Origin: Oryzibacter oryziterrae
GTDB taxonomy: Bacteria; Pseudomonadota; Alphaproteobacteria; Rhizobiales; Pleomorphomonadaceae
DNA length: 64,000 nucleotides
Direction of reading: 5' to 3'
Assembly: GCF_021864535.1 (NCBI RefSeq)
Contig: NZ_JAKJIC010000009.1
Coordinates: 1-64,000 of the forward strand
The translations under genes and the position numbers were made by a program. Under the pieces are notes generated by a model. That model saw only the letters and a program-made list of their open reading frames with translations, made no database searches and was not told the origin of the DNA. Below are positions 21,037 to 31,406 of this stretch, piece by piece (positions within the stretch are counted from its first letter, which is position 1; each line of letters opens with the position of its first letter).

Positions 21037-21321
21037 TCAGTCGCCGGCGTCTTCGCTGGCATCCCAGGGCCAGGCACCGCTCTTGTCGCGCAGACGCTTG
21101 CGTGCCGCCTTGAGCAGCTTTTCAAAGGCAGGATCAACGGGTTCGTCCAGCGCCTGCTCCAGAAGAATCAGCACGGCATTGAGCGACCAGACCTCGGCGT
21201 CATCCTCCAGCGTCTCGGCAATGCCCTCGGCATTTTCGTCGTCGACGACACGCGCCAGCCACTCGTGCAGCACGACGGCCTCGTCGCGGGACAGGGAAAT
21301 GGTGATGAGATCGGAGGACAT
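21037..21321 (-). CDS. Conserved-looking small acidic protein of unknown function
   Basis: A 94-residue cytoplasmic protein, strongly acidic in the first two thirds and basic near the end (KLLKAARKRLRDKSG). It is predicted mostly helical with a leading beta strand (LITISLSRDEAVVLHEWL). I do not recognise a domain. Codon use matches the neighbours and the frame is free of rare codons, so I think it is real. It lies 68 bp after the trans-aconitate methyltransferase-like gene on the same strand and may be cotranscribed. Confidence 0.65.
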   Translation of the reverse strand: MSSDLITISLSRDEAVVLHEWLARVVDDENAEGIAETLEDDAEVWSLNAVLILLEQALDEPVDPAFEKLLKAARKRLRDKSGAWPWDASEDAGD

Positions 21322-21389
21322 GGCGGCACCGTCGCAGGAGTGAAACAGCTCCTCCTTAGCGAAGTTTCGCCACCAAGGGGAGTCGCCGC

Positions 21390-22154
21390 CTATCGAACAG
21401 CGACAATGAAGAGCCGCGGGAAGCGCAGCAGCACCTTGCCATCGGCTTGCATCGGATAGGCATTAGCCACCCGCGCAGTATAATCGCCGAGGAAAGCCGC
21501 CCTCTCGCCTGCGTCCAGCGGATCGAGAAAGGGCTTCAACCCGGTCGACTTCACCCACTCCACCACTGCAGTCGCGCCATCCAGGGGGTGATTGTAGATG
21601 CTGTGCCAGATGTCCAGCCGGGTGCAGAGTGGCTTCAGCGCTTCATAGTAACGGCCGACGCCCGGCAGCGGATCACGCGCCGCCGTGGCGAGCTTCGGAG
21701 CCCAGGGGCCGACTGACGCCACCTCGCGCATCAGTCGATGCGTCGGTTCGGCAAGATTGTCAGGCATCTGAACGGCGAGCACTCCGCCGGGCTTGAGAAG
21801 CCCGAGGAGGCGCTGAAACACTGCCGTGTGATCGGGCAGCCACTGGAACACCGCATTGGCGAAGATGAGATCCGGCGCGGTGTCCGGCACCCAGCTGCCA
21901 GCATCCGCCTCGCCGAAGGTGACGCCCGGCAGGCGTGCACGGGCTTCCTCCAGCATGGCCGGCGAGGTGTCGATGCCGAGATGCCGGGCCTGTGGGAACC
22001 GCTCCACCAGGAGCTCGGTCGAGTTGCCCGGCCCGCACCCCACATCCACAACGAAGGCCGGCACCGACAGCGGCACCTGCGCCAGCAGATCGCGCGCCGG
22101 GCGCGTCCGCTCGTCCTCGAACTTCAGATAGGTGGACGGCGACCAGTCGGCCAT
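21390..22154 (-). CDS. tam: Trans-aconitate 2-methyltransferase-like enzyme
   Basis: SAM-dependent methyltransferase of 254 residues, closely resembling Tam, which methylates trans-aconitate, a spontaneous and inhibitory isomer of the TCA intermediate. The Tam-like N-terminus [20 protein letters not shown] is present, then the SAM loop [15 protein letters not shown], the acidic loop [20 protein letters not shown] and VQMPDN, all typical of Tam. The frame extends to 22214, but ATG 22154 has GGAGG 5 nt before it. It lies downstream of ettA behind a terminator, so it is probably transcribed separately. Confidence 0.9.
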   Translation of the reverse strand: MADWSPSTYLKFEDERTRPARDLLAQVPLSVPAFVVDVGCGPGNSTELLVERFPQARHLGIDTSPAMLEEARARLPGVTFGEADAGSWVPDTAPDLIFANAVFQWLPDHTAVFQRLLGLLKPGGVLAVQMPDNLAEPTHRLMREVASVGPWAPKLATAARDPLPGVGRYYEALKPLCTRLDIWHSIYNHPLDGATAVVEWVKSTGLKPFLDPLDAGERAAFLGDYTARVANAYPMQADGKVLLRFPRLFIVAVR

Positions 22155-22162
22155 GCTTGCCT

Positions 22163-22203
22163 CCAAACAAAACGGCCCGCCGTCGGGATCGAGCGGCGGG
22201 CCG
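22163..22203 (-). terminator. Terminator of ettA
   Basis: Perfect 10-bp stem CGGCCCGCCG/CGGCGGGCCG, followed on the minus strand by TTTTGTTTG, 8 bp after the ettA stop and directly before the methyltransferase ribosome-binding site. Confidence 0.85.
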
Positions 22204-22210
22204 GAATGCA

Positions 22211-23866
22211 TCACCGCGTCAGCGGCTTGTACTTGATGCGATGCGGGTTGACCGCATCGGCGCCGAGGCGGCGCTTCTTGTCTTCCTCATAGGCTTCGAA
22301 GTTGCCTTCGAACCATTCCACATGGCTGTCGCCCTCGAAGGCGAGGATATGCGTGGCAAGACGGTCGAGGAACATGCGATCATGGCTGATGACCACGGCG
22401 CAGCCGGCGTAATCCTCCAGCGCGTCCTCAAGGGCGGCCAGTGTTTCGGTGTCGAGGTCGTTGGTCGGTTCGTCGAGCAGCAGGACGTTGGAGCCCTGTT
22501 TGATCATCTTGGCCAGGTGGACGCGATTGCGCTGACCACCGGAGAGCGAACCGACCTTCTGCTGCTGGTCGCCACCCTTGAAGTTGAACGAGCCGCAATA
22601 GGCGCGGGAGTTCACTTCCTTCTTGCCCAGATAGATCACGTCGGCACCGCCGGAGATTTCCTCCCAGACGGTCTTGTTGGGATCGAGCGCATCGCGGCTC
22701 TGGTCCACATAGCCGAGCTTGACCGTCTCGCCGATCTTGATGGAACCGCCGTCCGGCGTTTCCTGCTCGGTGATCATGCGGAACAGCGTCGACTTGCCGG
22801 CACCGTTGGGACCGATGATGCCGACGATGCCGCCCGGCGGCAGCGCGAAGCTGAGGTTGTCGATCAGCAGGCGATCGCCATAGCCCTTGGAGAGGCCCGA
22901 AACCTCGATGACATTGTCGCCGAGACGCGGCCCCGGCGGAATGACGATCTGCGCCGTGCCGACGGTCTGGCGCTCCTCGTTGCGGCGCAGCAACTCGTCG
23001 TAGGACTTGATACGCGCCTTCGACTTGGCCTGACGGGCCTTGGGGCTGGCGCCGATCCACTCGCGTTCGCGCTCCAGCGCCCGCTGGCGGGCGGCTTCTT
23101 CGCGGCCTTCCTGCTCAAGGCGCTTGGACTTGGCAGTCAGATAGGCCGAATAGTTGCCCTCATAGGGAATGCCGCGGCCGCGGTCGAGCTCAAGGATCCA
23201 GCCGGTGACATTGTCGAGGAAGTAGCGGTCATGGGTGATGATCAGCACGGCGCCGGGGAATTCGCGCAGGTGCTTTTCCAGCCAGGCCACCGACTCGGCG
23301 TCGAGATGGTTGGTCGGCTCGTCGAGCAGCAGCAGGTCGTGATTCTCGAGCAGAAGCTTGGCAAGCGCCACGCGACGGCGTTCACCACCCGACAGCGTAT
23401 CCACCTTGGCGTCGCCCGGCGGGCAGCGCAGCGCGTCCATGGCCATCTCGACCTTGGACTCGAGATCCCACAGGTTCTTGGAATCGATGATGTCCTGCAG
23501 CTTGGAGGCCTTTTCCGCGTTCTCCTCGGAATAGTCCATCATCAGCTCGTTATACTCGTCGATCAGCGCCTTGTCCTTGGCGACACCGAGCATCACGTTG
23601 CCGAACACGTCGAGGCTGGAATCGAGCTGCGGCTCCTGCGCGAGATAGCCGCAGGACGCGCCCTTGGCGAGCCAGGCTTCGCCGGTGAACTCCTTGTCGA
23701 GCCCCGCCATGATGCGCAGAAGCGTCGACTTGCCCGAGCCGTTCGGGCCGAGCACGCCGATCTTGGCGTCCGGGTAGAACTGCAGGTGGATGTTGTCGAG
23801 AACCTTCTTGCCGCCACCATAGGACTTGGTGAGGCCATGCATGTAATAGATAAACTCGCGCGCCAT
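22211..23866 (-). CDS. ettA: Energy-dependent translational throttle protein EttA (ABC-F)
   Basis: Cytoplasmic ABC-F ATPase of 551 residues that binds the ribosomal E site and gates early elongation according to the ATP/ADP ratio. Two nucleotide-binding domains are complete: Walker A GPNGSGKS near 39-46 and GPNGAGKS near 348-355, signatures [13 protein letters not shown] and [13 protein letters not shown], and Walker [12 protein letters not shown] and [11 protein letters not shown]. The arm subdomain, characteristic of EttA within ABC-F, lies at about 95-140 and the charged linker between domains at 240-310. There are no transmembrane helices. Length and N-terminus are typical of EttA. Confidence 0.97.
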   Translation of the reverse strand: MAREFIYYMHGLTKSYGGGKKVLDNIHLQFYPDAKIGVLGPNGSGKSTLLRIMAGLDKEFTGEAWLAKGASCGYLAQEPQLDSSLDVFGNVMLGVAKDKALIDEYNELMMDYSEENAEKASKLQDIIDSKNLWDLESKVEMAMDALRCPPGDAKVDTLSGGERRRVALAKLLLENHDLLLLDEPTNHLDAESVAWLEKHLREFPGAVLIITHDRYFLDNVTGWILELDRGRGIPYEGNYSAYLTAKSKRLEQEGREEAARQRALEREREWIGASPKARQAKSKARIKSYDELLRRNEERQTVGTAQIVIPPGPRLGDNVIEVSGLSKGYGDRLLIDNLSFALPPGGIVGIIGPNGAGKSTLFRMITEQETPDGGSIKIGETVKLGYVDQSRDALDPNKTVWEEISGGADVIYLGKKEVNSRAYCGSFNFKGGDQQQKVGSLSGGQRNRVHLAKMIKQGSNVLLLDEPTNDLDTETLAALEDALEDYAGCAVVISHDRMFLDRLATHILAFEGDSHVEWFEGNFEAYEEDKKRRLGADAVNPHRIKYKPLTR

Positions 23867-23927
23867 GGATCTTCCGATGTTTGCGTGAAATTGTTTGGCC
23901 GTGTTCTAGCCTGAGCGGGCCAGCAGG

Positions 23928-23970
23928 AAAAGCAAAAAAGCCGATGGGAGCCCTGCCCCACCGGCTTTTT
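23928..23970 (-). terminator. Terminator of the first globin-coupled sensor gene
   Basis: AAAAAGCCG-A-TGGG pairs with CCCA-C-CGGCTTTTT around a 7-nt loop, followed on the minus strand by TTTTTTGCTTTTC. It lies 27 bp after the stop of the sensor gene at 23997. Confidence 0.85.
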
Positions 23971-23996
23971 GAGACGTGAAACTCGATGCCGCCCGT

Positions 23997-25331
23997 TCAG
24001 GCTGCCGAGACGCGCTGGATGAAATCGCGGACGTTCCGCTGCAGCACGTCCGACTGCCGTCCGAGCGTATCGGACAATGTCTTCATGCTGCCGGCCGTGG
24101 CGGACGTCTCGTCGCTGGCCGCCGTCACCTGAGTGATCGCCGACACGATGGCGTCGGTGGCGCGCGACGCCCCCGATGCATTGTTGGCGATTTCCCGGGT
24201 CGCTGCCGCCTGCTCTTCCACGGCCGCGGCGATCGCGGTGCCGATCCGTGCCACGTCGTCGATGGTGCCGGTGATGGAAGCGATATCGGTCACCGACTGG
24301 TTGGTCGCCTGCTGGATCGCAGCAATCTGCGCCGTGATCTCCTCCGTCGCCTTGGACGTCTGCGCGGCCAACTGCTTGACCTCCTGCGCAACGACGGCAA
24401 AGCCCTTGCCAAGCTCCCCGGCCCGTGCAGCCTCAATGGTGGCGTTGAGCGCGAGCAGGTTGGTCTGACCGGCGATATTGTTGATCAGTTCGACCACCGA
24501 ACTGATCTGCTCGACCGCGCTCGCCAGCCCCTGCACCGACTGCACCGTGCGCCGGGCGTCCTCGGCCGCCTTCGCAGACACGTGGCGCGACATTTCCGCC
24601 TGCCGACCGATCTCGCCGATCGATGCGTGCAACTCCTCGGTCGCCGCTGCCGTGGAGCTGATCTCCGACGCCGCGTGGCTCTGGGCAGCGCGAATGTCCT
24701 CCGCCTTGCCGCTGACCGAGCTCGACTGGCGCGACAGGGCCGACGACGTTGTCTCCATGGTCGCCGACACCTGGCTCAACTCGTCGAGCAGCGTCACGAT
24801 CTTGCCATTGAAGTCGTCGACGGACACCTTGACCAGGTTCTGCCGATCGCAAATCTGCTTGACCAACGTTTCGCTGTAGACGGAAACGGCAATATCCATA
24901 TCCAGCAGCAAGGCGCGCGTGACAGCAGAGATCAACCGGCCGGCCTTCACGCCCGAGAACCGGCAGCGGGCCGAGATGATCTGGTTCATCTTGCCGAGTA
25001 CGTCGGTATAACCGGCAATATACCAGTGCGGCTCCAAGCCTATCCGCTGGTGGGTAACGCCGACCTTGTGAACGGACTCGAAATATGCGGCAGAGAAATC
25101 CGCAGCGAAGAGACGTTGCCAATGCGCCCCTTGGTGCTTCTTCAGGTGAGCAATACGCCCCTCGACCAGGCTGGCCAACTTGGGAACCTTGGCCCAACGG
25201 CTGTAGAAGGCGTCAAGAATTTCATCCAGAGACGGCTCAACAATGCTCCAGGCTTGCCGCAGATCGGCGCAAACCTGACTGTCGATCGCAAATGTGGCCG
25301 CATGGCCAGCATAGTCACCAAAACCGCTCAT
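23997..25331 (-). CDS. Globin-coupled chemotaxis sensor (HemAT-like)
   Basis: Soluble methyl-accepting protein of 444 residues for haem-based aerotaxis or redox sensing. The protoglobin-type sensor covers about 1-165; [18 protein letters not shown] places the proximal haem ligand at His94. A helical linker leads to the MCP signalling domain (about 240-420), with the conserved hairpin tip [24 protein letters not shown]. There are no membrane helices. In known family members O2 binding to the haem controls CheA. A paralogue of exactly the same length lies immediately upstream, on the same strand. No che genes are in the window. Confidence 0.95.
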   Translation of the reverse strand: MSGFGDYAGHAATFAIDSQVCADLRQAWSIVEPSLDEILDAFYSRWAKVPKLASLVEGRIAHLKKHQGAHWQRLFAADFSAAYFESVHKVGVTHQRIGLEPHWYIAGYTDVLGKMNQIISARCRFSGVKAGRLISAVTRALLLDMDIAVSVYSETLVKQICDRQNLVKVSVDDFNGKIVTLLDELSQVSATMETTSSALSRQSSSVSGKAEDIRAAQSHAASEISSTAAATEELHASIGEIGRQAEMSRHVSAKAAEDARRTVQSVQGLASAVEQISSVVELINNIAGQTNLLALNATIEAARAGELGKGFAVVAQEVKQLAAQTSKATEEITAQIAAIQQATNQSVTDIASITGTIDDVARIGTAIAAAVEEQAAATREIANNASGASRATDAIVSAITQVTAASDETSATAGSMKTLSDTLGRQSDVLQRNVRDFIQRVSAA

Positions 25332-25719
25332 CTCTGCACCGAACTTATTTCATCTGTTCCGATGAAAATCGAAAATAGTTAATCAAATAATAAATTTATA
25401 GACATTTACTCGCATTCAATCGTTTCAATATAATATGCATGACGCGGATATTCAATTTATCAAAAGCACTCAAAGTCACTCTATGTATTGATCACACTTA
25501 TTTAGGCGCGGAAACTTCGATCAGCCTGATCGCCTGTTTTGGCGATCAACAAGCCCATGGATCCCCGCCCATGACCGCCCCATATGACCGCGGCGTGTTC
25601 GTGCAAAACATTCAAAAATAGATATCTATACGCGTGAAACAGCCCGGCTGTCCGAGGAGCAACCGGGCTGAAACAGCTTGAGATTTTCCGGGCCATGGCC
25701 TGTCGGCCATCACTCGGCG
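25332..25719. other. Intergenic region between the globin sensors
   Basis: 388 bp, clearly AT-rich at 25370-25500, probably the promoter of the 23997-25331 gene. A stem CAGCCCGG/CCGGGCTG at 25640-25670 lies 50 bp after the stop of the upstream sensor gene and may terminate it, although the T-run is weak. No gene is seen. Confidence 0.55.
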
Positions 25720-27054
25720 TCACGCACTGCGCACAGACGTGAAGAAGCCCTGGACCGAAGACCGCAGCACGTCGGCCTGCCCTTCGAGATCACCCGCCAG
25801 GGATGCCACCTTTCTGGCAACGTCCGAGCTTGCCGAGGTCGCCCCCTGAACGCGGGTGACCGCAGACATGATCGCGTCAGCCGACTGTGAAGCAGCGTTT
25901 GCATTGTTGGCAATTTCGCGCGTCGCAGCCCCCTGCTCCTCGACAGCCGCGGCGATGGCAGCACCGATGCGCGCCACTTCCTCGACCGTTCCGGCAATGC
26001 CGGAAATGTCATCGACCGATTGCTGCGTGGCCTGCTGAATGGAAGAGATCTGGCCGGTGATCTCTTCTGTGGCCTTGGCAGTCTGCGACGCCAGCGACTT
26101 CACTTCGCTCGCCACAACCGCAAAGCCCTTGCCGAGCTCACCCGCCCGGGCCGCCTCGATTGTGGCATTGAGCGCCAGAAGATTGGTCTGCGCTGCAATG
26201 TCGGAGATGAGCTCGATCACCGAACTGATCTGCCCGACCGCCGTGGCCAGACCCTTGATGTTGCCGCTGGTGCGCCGGGTTCCCTCGACGGCCTTGTCGA
26301 GAACCACGCGCGACGTCTCCGCTTGTCGGCCGATTTCGGCGATCGAGGCATGCAGTTCCTCAGTGGCCGCTGCCGTCGCGCCGATCCCGCCCTGCGTTTC
26401 ACGCGAGGCGGCCGAGATACCCTTGGCTTGTCCCTCGACCTCGCCGACCTGCGTCGTGAGGCGGTCCGAGGTATCGCCCATGTCCTTTGACGCGGACTGC
26501 AGGCGATCGAGCAGCTGGGCCACCGAACCGTCGAACGAGGCGATCGCGGACTCCACCTTTTGCTGCTTCTCGACGATCTGCTTCATCAGCGTCTCACCGT
26601 ATACGGAAACGGCGATATCCATATCCAGAAGAATGGCGCTGTTGACGGCCGCGATCAGCTGCGCCGTTTTCCGGCCGGAAAAGCGGTTTGCTTCTCCAAG
26701 GATACGAATGATGTGGCCGACGACCAGATTGTAGCCGGCAATATAGAGATGCGGTTCAAGCCCGATACGCACATGCGCCATGCCCACGCGCTGAACGCTG
26801 GCAAAATAGTCGGCGTCGAACTTGGCAGAGAACAACCGCTCCCAATGGGTCGACTGGGCCGACTTCAACGCCGGAACCCGCCCCGAAACCATCTTGGCCA
26901 TGGCGGGATCGCGCTGCCATTGAGCGTAGAATGAGTCAAGGATTTCGCCGAGTTTGGGTTTGATCAACTCCCAGGCGGTGCGGATGTCCTTACGCTGAGT
27001 GTCGCCAATACCAAACGTCGTCGTATGACCCGAAAAAGATGCCTCAATGCTCAT
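25720..27054 (-). CDS. Globin-coupled chemotaxis sensor (HemAT-like), second copy
   Basis: Soluble protoglobin-MCP of 444 residues. The globin domain has [18 protein letters not shown], with the proximal His94 at the same number as in the downstream paralogue. The MCP hairpin [24 protein letters not shown] is intact. The frame is open to 27192, but ATG 27054 has GGGGAG about 5 nt upstream and aligns exactly with the start of the paralogue. The two share the same domain spacing but differ along the globin surface and linker, so they are diverged duplicates rather than a recent copy. Both presumably feed the same chemotaxis array with different ligand or affinity; that is inference. Confidence 0.95.
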   Translation of the reverse strand: MSIEASFSGHTTTFGIGDTQRKDIRTAWELIKPKLGEILDSFYAQWQRDPAMAKMVSGRVPALKSAQSTHWERLFSAKFDADYFASVQRVGMAHVRIGLEPHLYIAGYNLVVGHIIRILGEANRFSGRKTAQLIAAVNSAILLDMDIAVSVYGETLMKQIVEKQQKVESAIASFDGSVAQLLDRLQSASKDMGDTSDRLTTQVGEVEGQAKGISAASRETQGGIGATAAATEELHASIAEIGRQAETSRVVLDKAVEGTRRTSGNIKGLATAVGQISSVIELISDIAAQTNLLALNATIEAARAGELGKGFAVVASEVKSLASQTAKATEEITGQISSIQQATQQSVDDISGIAGTVEEVARIGAAIAAAVEEQGAATREIANNANAASQSADAIMSAVTRVQGATSASSDVARKVASLAGDLEGQADVLRSSVQGFFTSVRSA

Positions 27055-27521
27055 CGAGCTCCCCCCCAACCAAGCAACCAGATAAACCAATCCTAGAGAG
27101 GAATGGCTAATAAATATGAAACAGCAATTTTTTCGTTTCATCGCAAAATCATCGGAAAATTGACTATGAGTATACGCAGGTAAACTAAGCAAAGTTGAAT
27201 TTTCTTATATTTGAAAATCAATAAAATGCACCATTTCTATCGGTAAAAATTGCAAGTTGGCAACTTCGGATAAAGCCTCTGATTTGTAACCAACAGACAA
27301 CCAAACACCACGAAAAACGTATATGTCACGACATCAAATGCCGAGTTCTAGAGCAGATACAGACTTTCTCACATAGCACGTCAAAAAGCCGCATCTCCAG
27401 ACGTGGAGAAGAATGAAAAAGCCGCCATAATCTCCCTCGCGAGACACAGGTCAACTAACAAGGCGAACAAGCCGCCTGAAAAACCTTTGGTAGTCGCAAT
27501 AAAAAGGGGAGGAACAACAAT
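27055..27521. other. Divergent promoter region
   Basis: 467 bp between divergent genes. It is strongly AT-rich from 27100 to 27350 and must contain the promoters of the globin sensor (minus) and the DUF1097 gene (plus). I see no gene, and no single palindrome that stands out. Confidence 0.5.
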
Positions 27522-28043
27522 ATGAATCTTGTCACGGCGCTAGCCATCGTCATCGGCGTCCTGGGAGCGATCGCCACTTATGTATTTCTTGGTCCGGCAG
27601 GAGGGCTTGGCCTGCAGATCTGGGCATGTTTCATTGCCTGGGCGGCCTTCTTCCATTCGGGTGGCAATGAAGCAGCCCTGAAAACCAACATTCCCGCCCA
27701 TATCTGGGGAAGCATCTGCGCCACGCTGGCCTTCCTGCTGATCACCAAGGTCGGGATTGGCGACCTGCCGCTGACAGCCGCGATCTGGGTCGGTGCGACT
27801 GTGATCCTTCTGATCCTCGGGGCGCACTTGCCATTGCTCTCCGGGATTCCTGCGGCGGTCTACGGCTATGCGTCGACGGCAGCCTTCTGCATCCTCAAGG
27901 GGGCAGACGTCAGTGACGGACTTGCCAACCTGATCTCCGGAGGTATCGGCACCAATCCGGCCATTACCATATCCCTGTCCATGGTCATCGGTTCACTGCT
28001 GGGCTATCTTTCCGGCAAGATCGCTGGTGCCATCGCGAAGTAG
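27522..28043 (+). CDS. DUF1097 family inner-membrane protein
   Basis: Integral membrane protein of 173 residues with about five to six hydrophobic helices covering almost the whole length. The pattern matches DUF1097, including ACFIAWAAFFHSGGNEAALKTN near 34-55 and the Gly-rich C-terminal helix. Members include E. coli YcdZ and many clostridial proteins; no function is established, although microcompartment-associated roles have been suggested for relatives. GGGGAGGAAC upstream is a strong ribosome-binding site. A GC-rich stem at 28061-28081 (GGGCCGGC/GCCGGCCC) follows and may end the transcript. Confidence 0.85.
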   Translation: MNLVTALAIVIGVLGAIATYVFLGPAGGLGLQIWACFIAWAAFFHSGGNEAALKTNIPAHIWGSICATLAFLLITKVGIGDLPLTAAIWVGATVILLILGAHLPLLSGIPAAVYGYASTAAFCILKGADVSDGLANLISGGIGTNPAITISLSMVIGSLLGYLSGKIAGAIAK

Positions 28044-28306
28044 CAGAACCAACGGGCTTCGGGCCGGCACGACGCCGGCCCGGTCTCCGGACTGAAAATG
28101 CGGAAATCAGGACGGGACTTCCGCAATTCTGCGCAGTGACGGAATGGAATTTTTCGCGATAATAACGGATCTTGCCTGCAGCCTTCGCCGACAGAGTTTC
28201 AAGGGTGGAACAAAGAGCGATGGCTTCAGATCGAAGCGTGTGCGGCCGCCAGTTATCGAGCAGGTTGCCATGACGCTGTCGGCGGGTGATTGAGCGGAGT
28301 ATTTCC

Positions 28307-28849
28307 ATGCGCAGCGCCGGATTGCCCATTGCCGCCATCGTCTACCCCGAGGGAAGCCCGGTGGATGACCTGCTGGCCGATGCCGTTGCCCGCATGCGGA
28401 CAGCTGGTGTGCGTGTCGCAGGCTTCCTGCAGGCGCACATGCCGACCACCGATCAATGCTGCGGCGCCATGCTGTTGACCGATATCGAGGATGGCACCCA
28501 GATCGACATTTCCCAAAAGCTCGGACCGCTCTCGTCGTCCTGCAAACTGGACTCGGCGGCATTGGCGGAAGCTGCGAGCCGCCTCGACCGCATCGTCGCC
28601 AGCCGTCCGGACCTGCTTCTGATCAACCGCTTCGGCAAGGCCGAAGTGGAGGGCCGCGGCCTGCGCTCAGGCATTGAGCAAGCCATTCTCGGTGGTGTGC
28701 CGGTGCTGCTGTCGGTCCGCGCCGATTATGCCGTGCCCTTCCAGGTGTTCCACGGTGGCCTCGGGGAAATATTGCCCGCCGATATCGAGGAAGTCTTGCG
28801 CTGGTGCCGTACGGCGACCGGACTTGCCGGCCTGCAAGCCGCCGAGTAG
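28307..28849 (+). CDS. DUF2478 domain protein
   Basis: Protein of about 180 residues with an alpha/beta fold. It matches DUF2478, whose members are often found near molybdate transport or nitrogenase genes in alphaproteobacteria and resemble nucleoside-triphosphatases. Visible are the N-terminal strand with IAAIVYPEGSPVDDLLADA, a Cys pair in DQCCGAMLL near 52-53, LLLINRFGKAEVEGRGLR near 115-132 (Walker B-like) and VPVLLSVRADY near 142-152. A GTG at 28286 is in frame; ATG 28307 with GGAG upstream fits better. No molybdenum genes are in the window. Function is not assigned. Confidence 0.8.
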   Translation: MRSAGLPIAAIVYPEGSPVDDLLADAVARMRTAGVRVAGFLQAHMPTTDQCCGAMLLTDIEDGTQIDISQKLGPLSSSCKLDSAALAEAASRLDRIVASRPDLLLINRFGKAEVEGRGLRSGIEQAILGGVPVLLSVRADYAVPFQVFHGGLGEILPADIEEVLRWCRTATGLAGLQAAE

Positions 28850-28859
28850 CCACGCACCT

Positions 28860-29627
28860 TCACCCCCGGGCGACGAAGCCCGCCACCAACTGCCGCGTCT
28901 CCGGATCGCCCATGTTGCAGGCCATCACCTGCGAGGCGTCCGCATAGGCGGCTTCCAGCGACACCCCCATCTGCCGATGGAACAGCGCCTTGCCCATGGC
29001 GATGGCGGCCGGCAGCTTGGCGGCAATCGCCCGTGCGGCCTCCGCGACCGTTTCATCAAGACGATCGGCAGGCACAGCAGCGTTGATCAATCCGATCTCC
29101 ACGGCGCGCGGTGCCAGGATCAGCTTGCCGGTCAGCGCCAGTTCCAGCGCCTGTTTGGCCGGGACCGCCCGTGACAGCGCTACCGACGGCGTTGAACAGA
29201 AAAGCCCGAGATTGATGCCGTTGACACCGAACTTCGCCGTCTCCACCGCATAGGCGAGATCGCAAGTGGCAACCAGTTGGCATCCGGCCGCGACCGCCGC
29301 ACCCTGGACGCGCGCGATCACCGGCTTGGGACAGGCGCGGATAGCCGCCATCAGACGGCTGCAGCGCAGGAAGTGCGCTTCATGCCAGGCGGTGTCCTCG
29401 TGCTCCAGCATTTCCTTCAGGTCATGCCCGGCAGAGAACACCTTGCCCGCACCGGTCAGCACCAGCACGCGCACTTGAGGATCGGTGGCCGCCGCCAGCA
29501 CGGCGGCCTCCAGGGCATCCATCATCGCCGCCGACAAGGCATTGGCCTTGTCGGGACGATTGAGGGTCAGCGTGGCGATGCCGTCTGCCACTTGGGAAAG
29601 AACGAGATCGTCCACGCCGGCCTCCAT
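28860..29627 (-). CDS. Enoyl-CoA hydratase/isomerase family protein
   Basis: Crotonase-fold enzyme of 255 residues acting on acyl-CoA. The CoA-binding and oxyanion-hole motifs are visible: VFSAGHDLKEM near 63-73 and the second oxyanion loop GAAVAAGCQLVATCDLAYA near 109-127. The usual catalytic Glu positions after VNGINLGLFC are not clearly present, so the reaction could be hydration, isomerisation or another crotonase reaction. Its ATG overlaps the stop of the acyl-CoA synthetase by 1 nt (TGATG), so the two are translationally coupled. Confidence 0.9.
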   Translation of the reverse strand: MEAGVDDLVLSQVADGIATLTLNRPDKANALSAAMMDALEAAVLAAATDPQVRVLVLTGAGKVFSAGHDLKEMLEHEDTAWHEAHFLRCSRLMAAIRACPKPVIARVQGAAVAAGCQLVATCDLAYAVETAKFGVNGINLGLFCSTPSVALSRAVPAKQALELALTGKLILAPRAVEIGLINAAVPADRLDETVAEAARAIAAKLPAAIAMGKALFHRQMGVSLEAAYADASQVMACNMGDPETRQLVAGFVARG

Positions 29628-31252
29628 CACGCCTTGAACTGGTCGCGCAGCTTGAACTTCTGGATCTTGCCAGTGGAAGTGCGCGGCAGATCGGCGAAGA
29701 CGAAATGGCGCGGAACCTTGTAGTGGGCGAGATGCTTGCGGCACCAGTCGGTCAACTCGTCCGGCGTCACTTCCATGCCGGGCCGCAGCTCGACGAAGGC
29801 GCAAGGCGTTTCGCCCCACTTCTCGTCGGGTTTGGCCACGACGGCGGCATTGGCCACCGCCGGGTGCTTGTAGAGCGCATCCTCCACCTCGATCGAGGAG
29901 ATGTTCTCGCCACCCGAAATGATGATGTCCTTGGAGCGATCCTTGAGCTGGATATAGCCGTCGGGATGCATCACGCCCAGATCGCCCGAATGGAACCAGC
30001 CGCCTGCAAAGGACTCGTTGGTGGCCTTGCGGTTCTTGAGATAGCCCTTCATCACCACATTGCCGGAGAACATCACCTCGCCGATGGTTTGCCCATCGGC
30101 CGGCACCGGCTGCATGGTGTCGGGGTCGAGCACGGTCAGGCGTTCGAGCGTGGTATAGCGCACGCCCTGGCGCGCCTTCTTGGCGGCCCACTCGGCCGAA
30201 CCGAGCGCATCCCAGTCGGCATTCCATTCGTTGACCGTCGACGGCCCATAGGTCTCGGTCAGGCCATAGAGATGCACGACGTTGAAGCCCGCATTCTTCA
30301 TGGCGGCGAGCACGGCCTCCGGCGGCGGGGCGGCGGCGGTCAGGAAGGTGATCTGTCTGGAGACCGCCTTGCGTTCCTCCTCCTTGGCATTGAGAATGAT
30401 CGACATGACGATCGGCGCGCCGCACATGTGGGTGACACCATGTTCCGAAATGGCGTCATAAATGGCGCTTGCGCGCACCTGTCTGAGACAAACATGCGTC
30501 CCTCCGACTATGGAAAGCGCCCAGGGGAAGCACCATCCATTGCAGTGGAACATGGGCAGCGTCCACAGATACACCGCCCCATTTGGCATGTTGCAGGTCA
30601 TGATGTTGCCCATGGCCAGCAAGAAGGCACCGCGGTGATGATAGACCACGCCCTTGGGATTTGACGTCGTACCCGAGGTATAGTTCAGCGAAATGGCGTC
30701 CCACTCGTCACCAGGCACGCGATAGGCGTAGTTTTCATCGCCTTCGGCCAGAAACGCCTCATAGTCGAGTGAACCAAGACGCTCGCCGGTCTGCGGATAT
30801 TCGAGGTCGTCGTAGTCGATGACCAGCGGCTTGACCTTGCACAGCGCCAGCGCTTCCTTGATGGGCTTGGCGAACTCGCGGTCGGTGATCAGCACCTTGG
30901 CCTCGCCGTGATCCAGCGTGAAGGCCAGCGTCGCCGCATCGAGACGGGTGTTCAGTGTGTTCAGAACCGCCCCGCACAGCGGCACGCCATAATGGGCCTC
31001 GATCATCGCCGGCGTGTTGGCATGCATCACCGCCACCGTATCCCCGCGCCCGATGCCCCTCTTTGCCAGCGCGGAAGCCAGCCGCCGGCTGCGCAGACGC
31101 AGGTCGCGATAGGTTTCGCGCAGATTGCCGTGAATGATCGCGACCCGATCGGGGAACACGTCAGCGGCGCGCTCGAGATAGGTCAGCGGCGTCAAAGGCT
31201 GGAAATTGGCCGGATTCCGATCGAGATCGATATCGTAAATGCTGCTGGTCAT
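29627..31252 (-). CDS. Acyl-CoA synthetase (AMP-forming fatty-acid--CoA ligase)
   Basis: Adenylate-forming ligase of 541 residues that activates an acyl substrate with ATP and CoA. The P-loop YTSGTTSNPKGV near 191-202, the YGLTETYGP A5 motif, the WFHSGDLG hinge region, DRSKDIIISGGENIS and the C-terminal Lys motif GKIQKF are all present. It is closest to the AlkK-like medium/long-chain ligases (Pfam AMP-binding plus C-terminal domain). The frame is open to 31330; ATG 31252 has GGAGGAG upstream. With the coupled enoyl-CoA hydratase it looks like a short beta-oxidation-type operon, but no acyl-CoA dehydrogenase or thiolase follows. Confidence 0.93.
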   Translation of the reverse strand: MTSSIYDIDLDRNPANFQPLTPLTYLERAADVFPDRVAIIHGNLRETYRDLRLRSRRLASALAKRGIGRGDTVAVMHANTPAMIEAHYGVPLCGAVLNTLNTRLDAATLAFTLDHGEAKVLITDREFAKPIKEALALCKVKPLVIDYDDLEYPQTGERLGSLDYEAFLAEGDENYAYRVPGDEWDAISLNYTSGTTSNPKGVVYHHRGAFLLAMGNIMTCNMPNGAVYLWTLPMFHCNGWCFPWALSIVGGTHVCLRQVRASAIYDAISEHGVTHMCGAPIVMSIILNAKEEERKAVSRQITFLTAAAPPPEAVLAAMKNAGFNVVHLYGLTETYGPSTVNEWNADWDALGSAEWAAKKARQGVRYTTLERLTVLDPDTMQPVPADGQTIGEVMFSGNVVMKGYLKNRKATNESFAGGWFHSGDLGVMHPDGYIQLKDRSKDIIISGGENISSIEVEDALYKHPAVANAAVVAKPDEKWGETPCAFVELRPGMEVTPDELTDWCRKHLAHYKVPRHFVFADLPRTSTGKIQKFKLRDQFKA

Positions 31253-31367
31253 GGAACTGTGCTCCTCCGCGAGCGACCGTCTCCCCCGATCGCCCGATGA
31301 TGGCCAAGGTGTGCCAGTTGGACGCAGCAACTGTCCAGACCGACTTCCGGATTAGCACCTACCGAAA

Positions 31368-31399
31368 TACAAACGCCCGGTGCGAAACACCGGGCGTTT
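31368..31399 (-). terminator. Terminator of the RND operon
   Basis: Perfect 12-bp stem AAACGCCCGGTG/CACCGGGCGTTT with a 5-nt loop, 7 bp after the RND stop. It is followed on the minus strand by GTATTTCGG. It separates the efflux operon from the acyl-CoA synthetase gene. Confidence 0.85.
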
Positions 31400-31406
31400 G
31401 CTGCAC

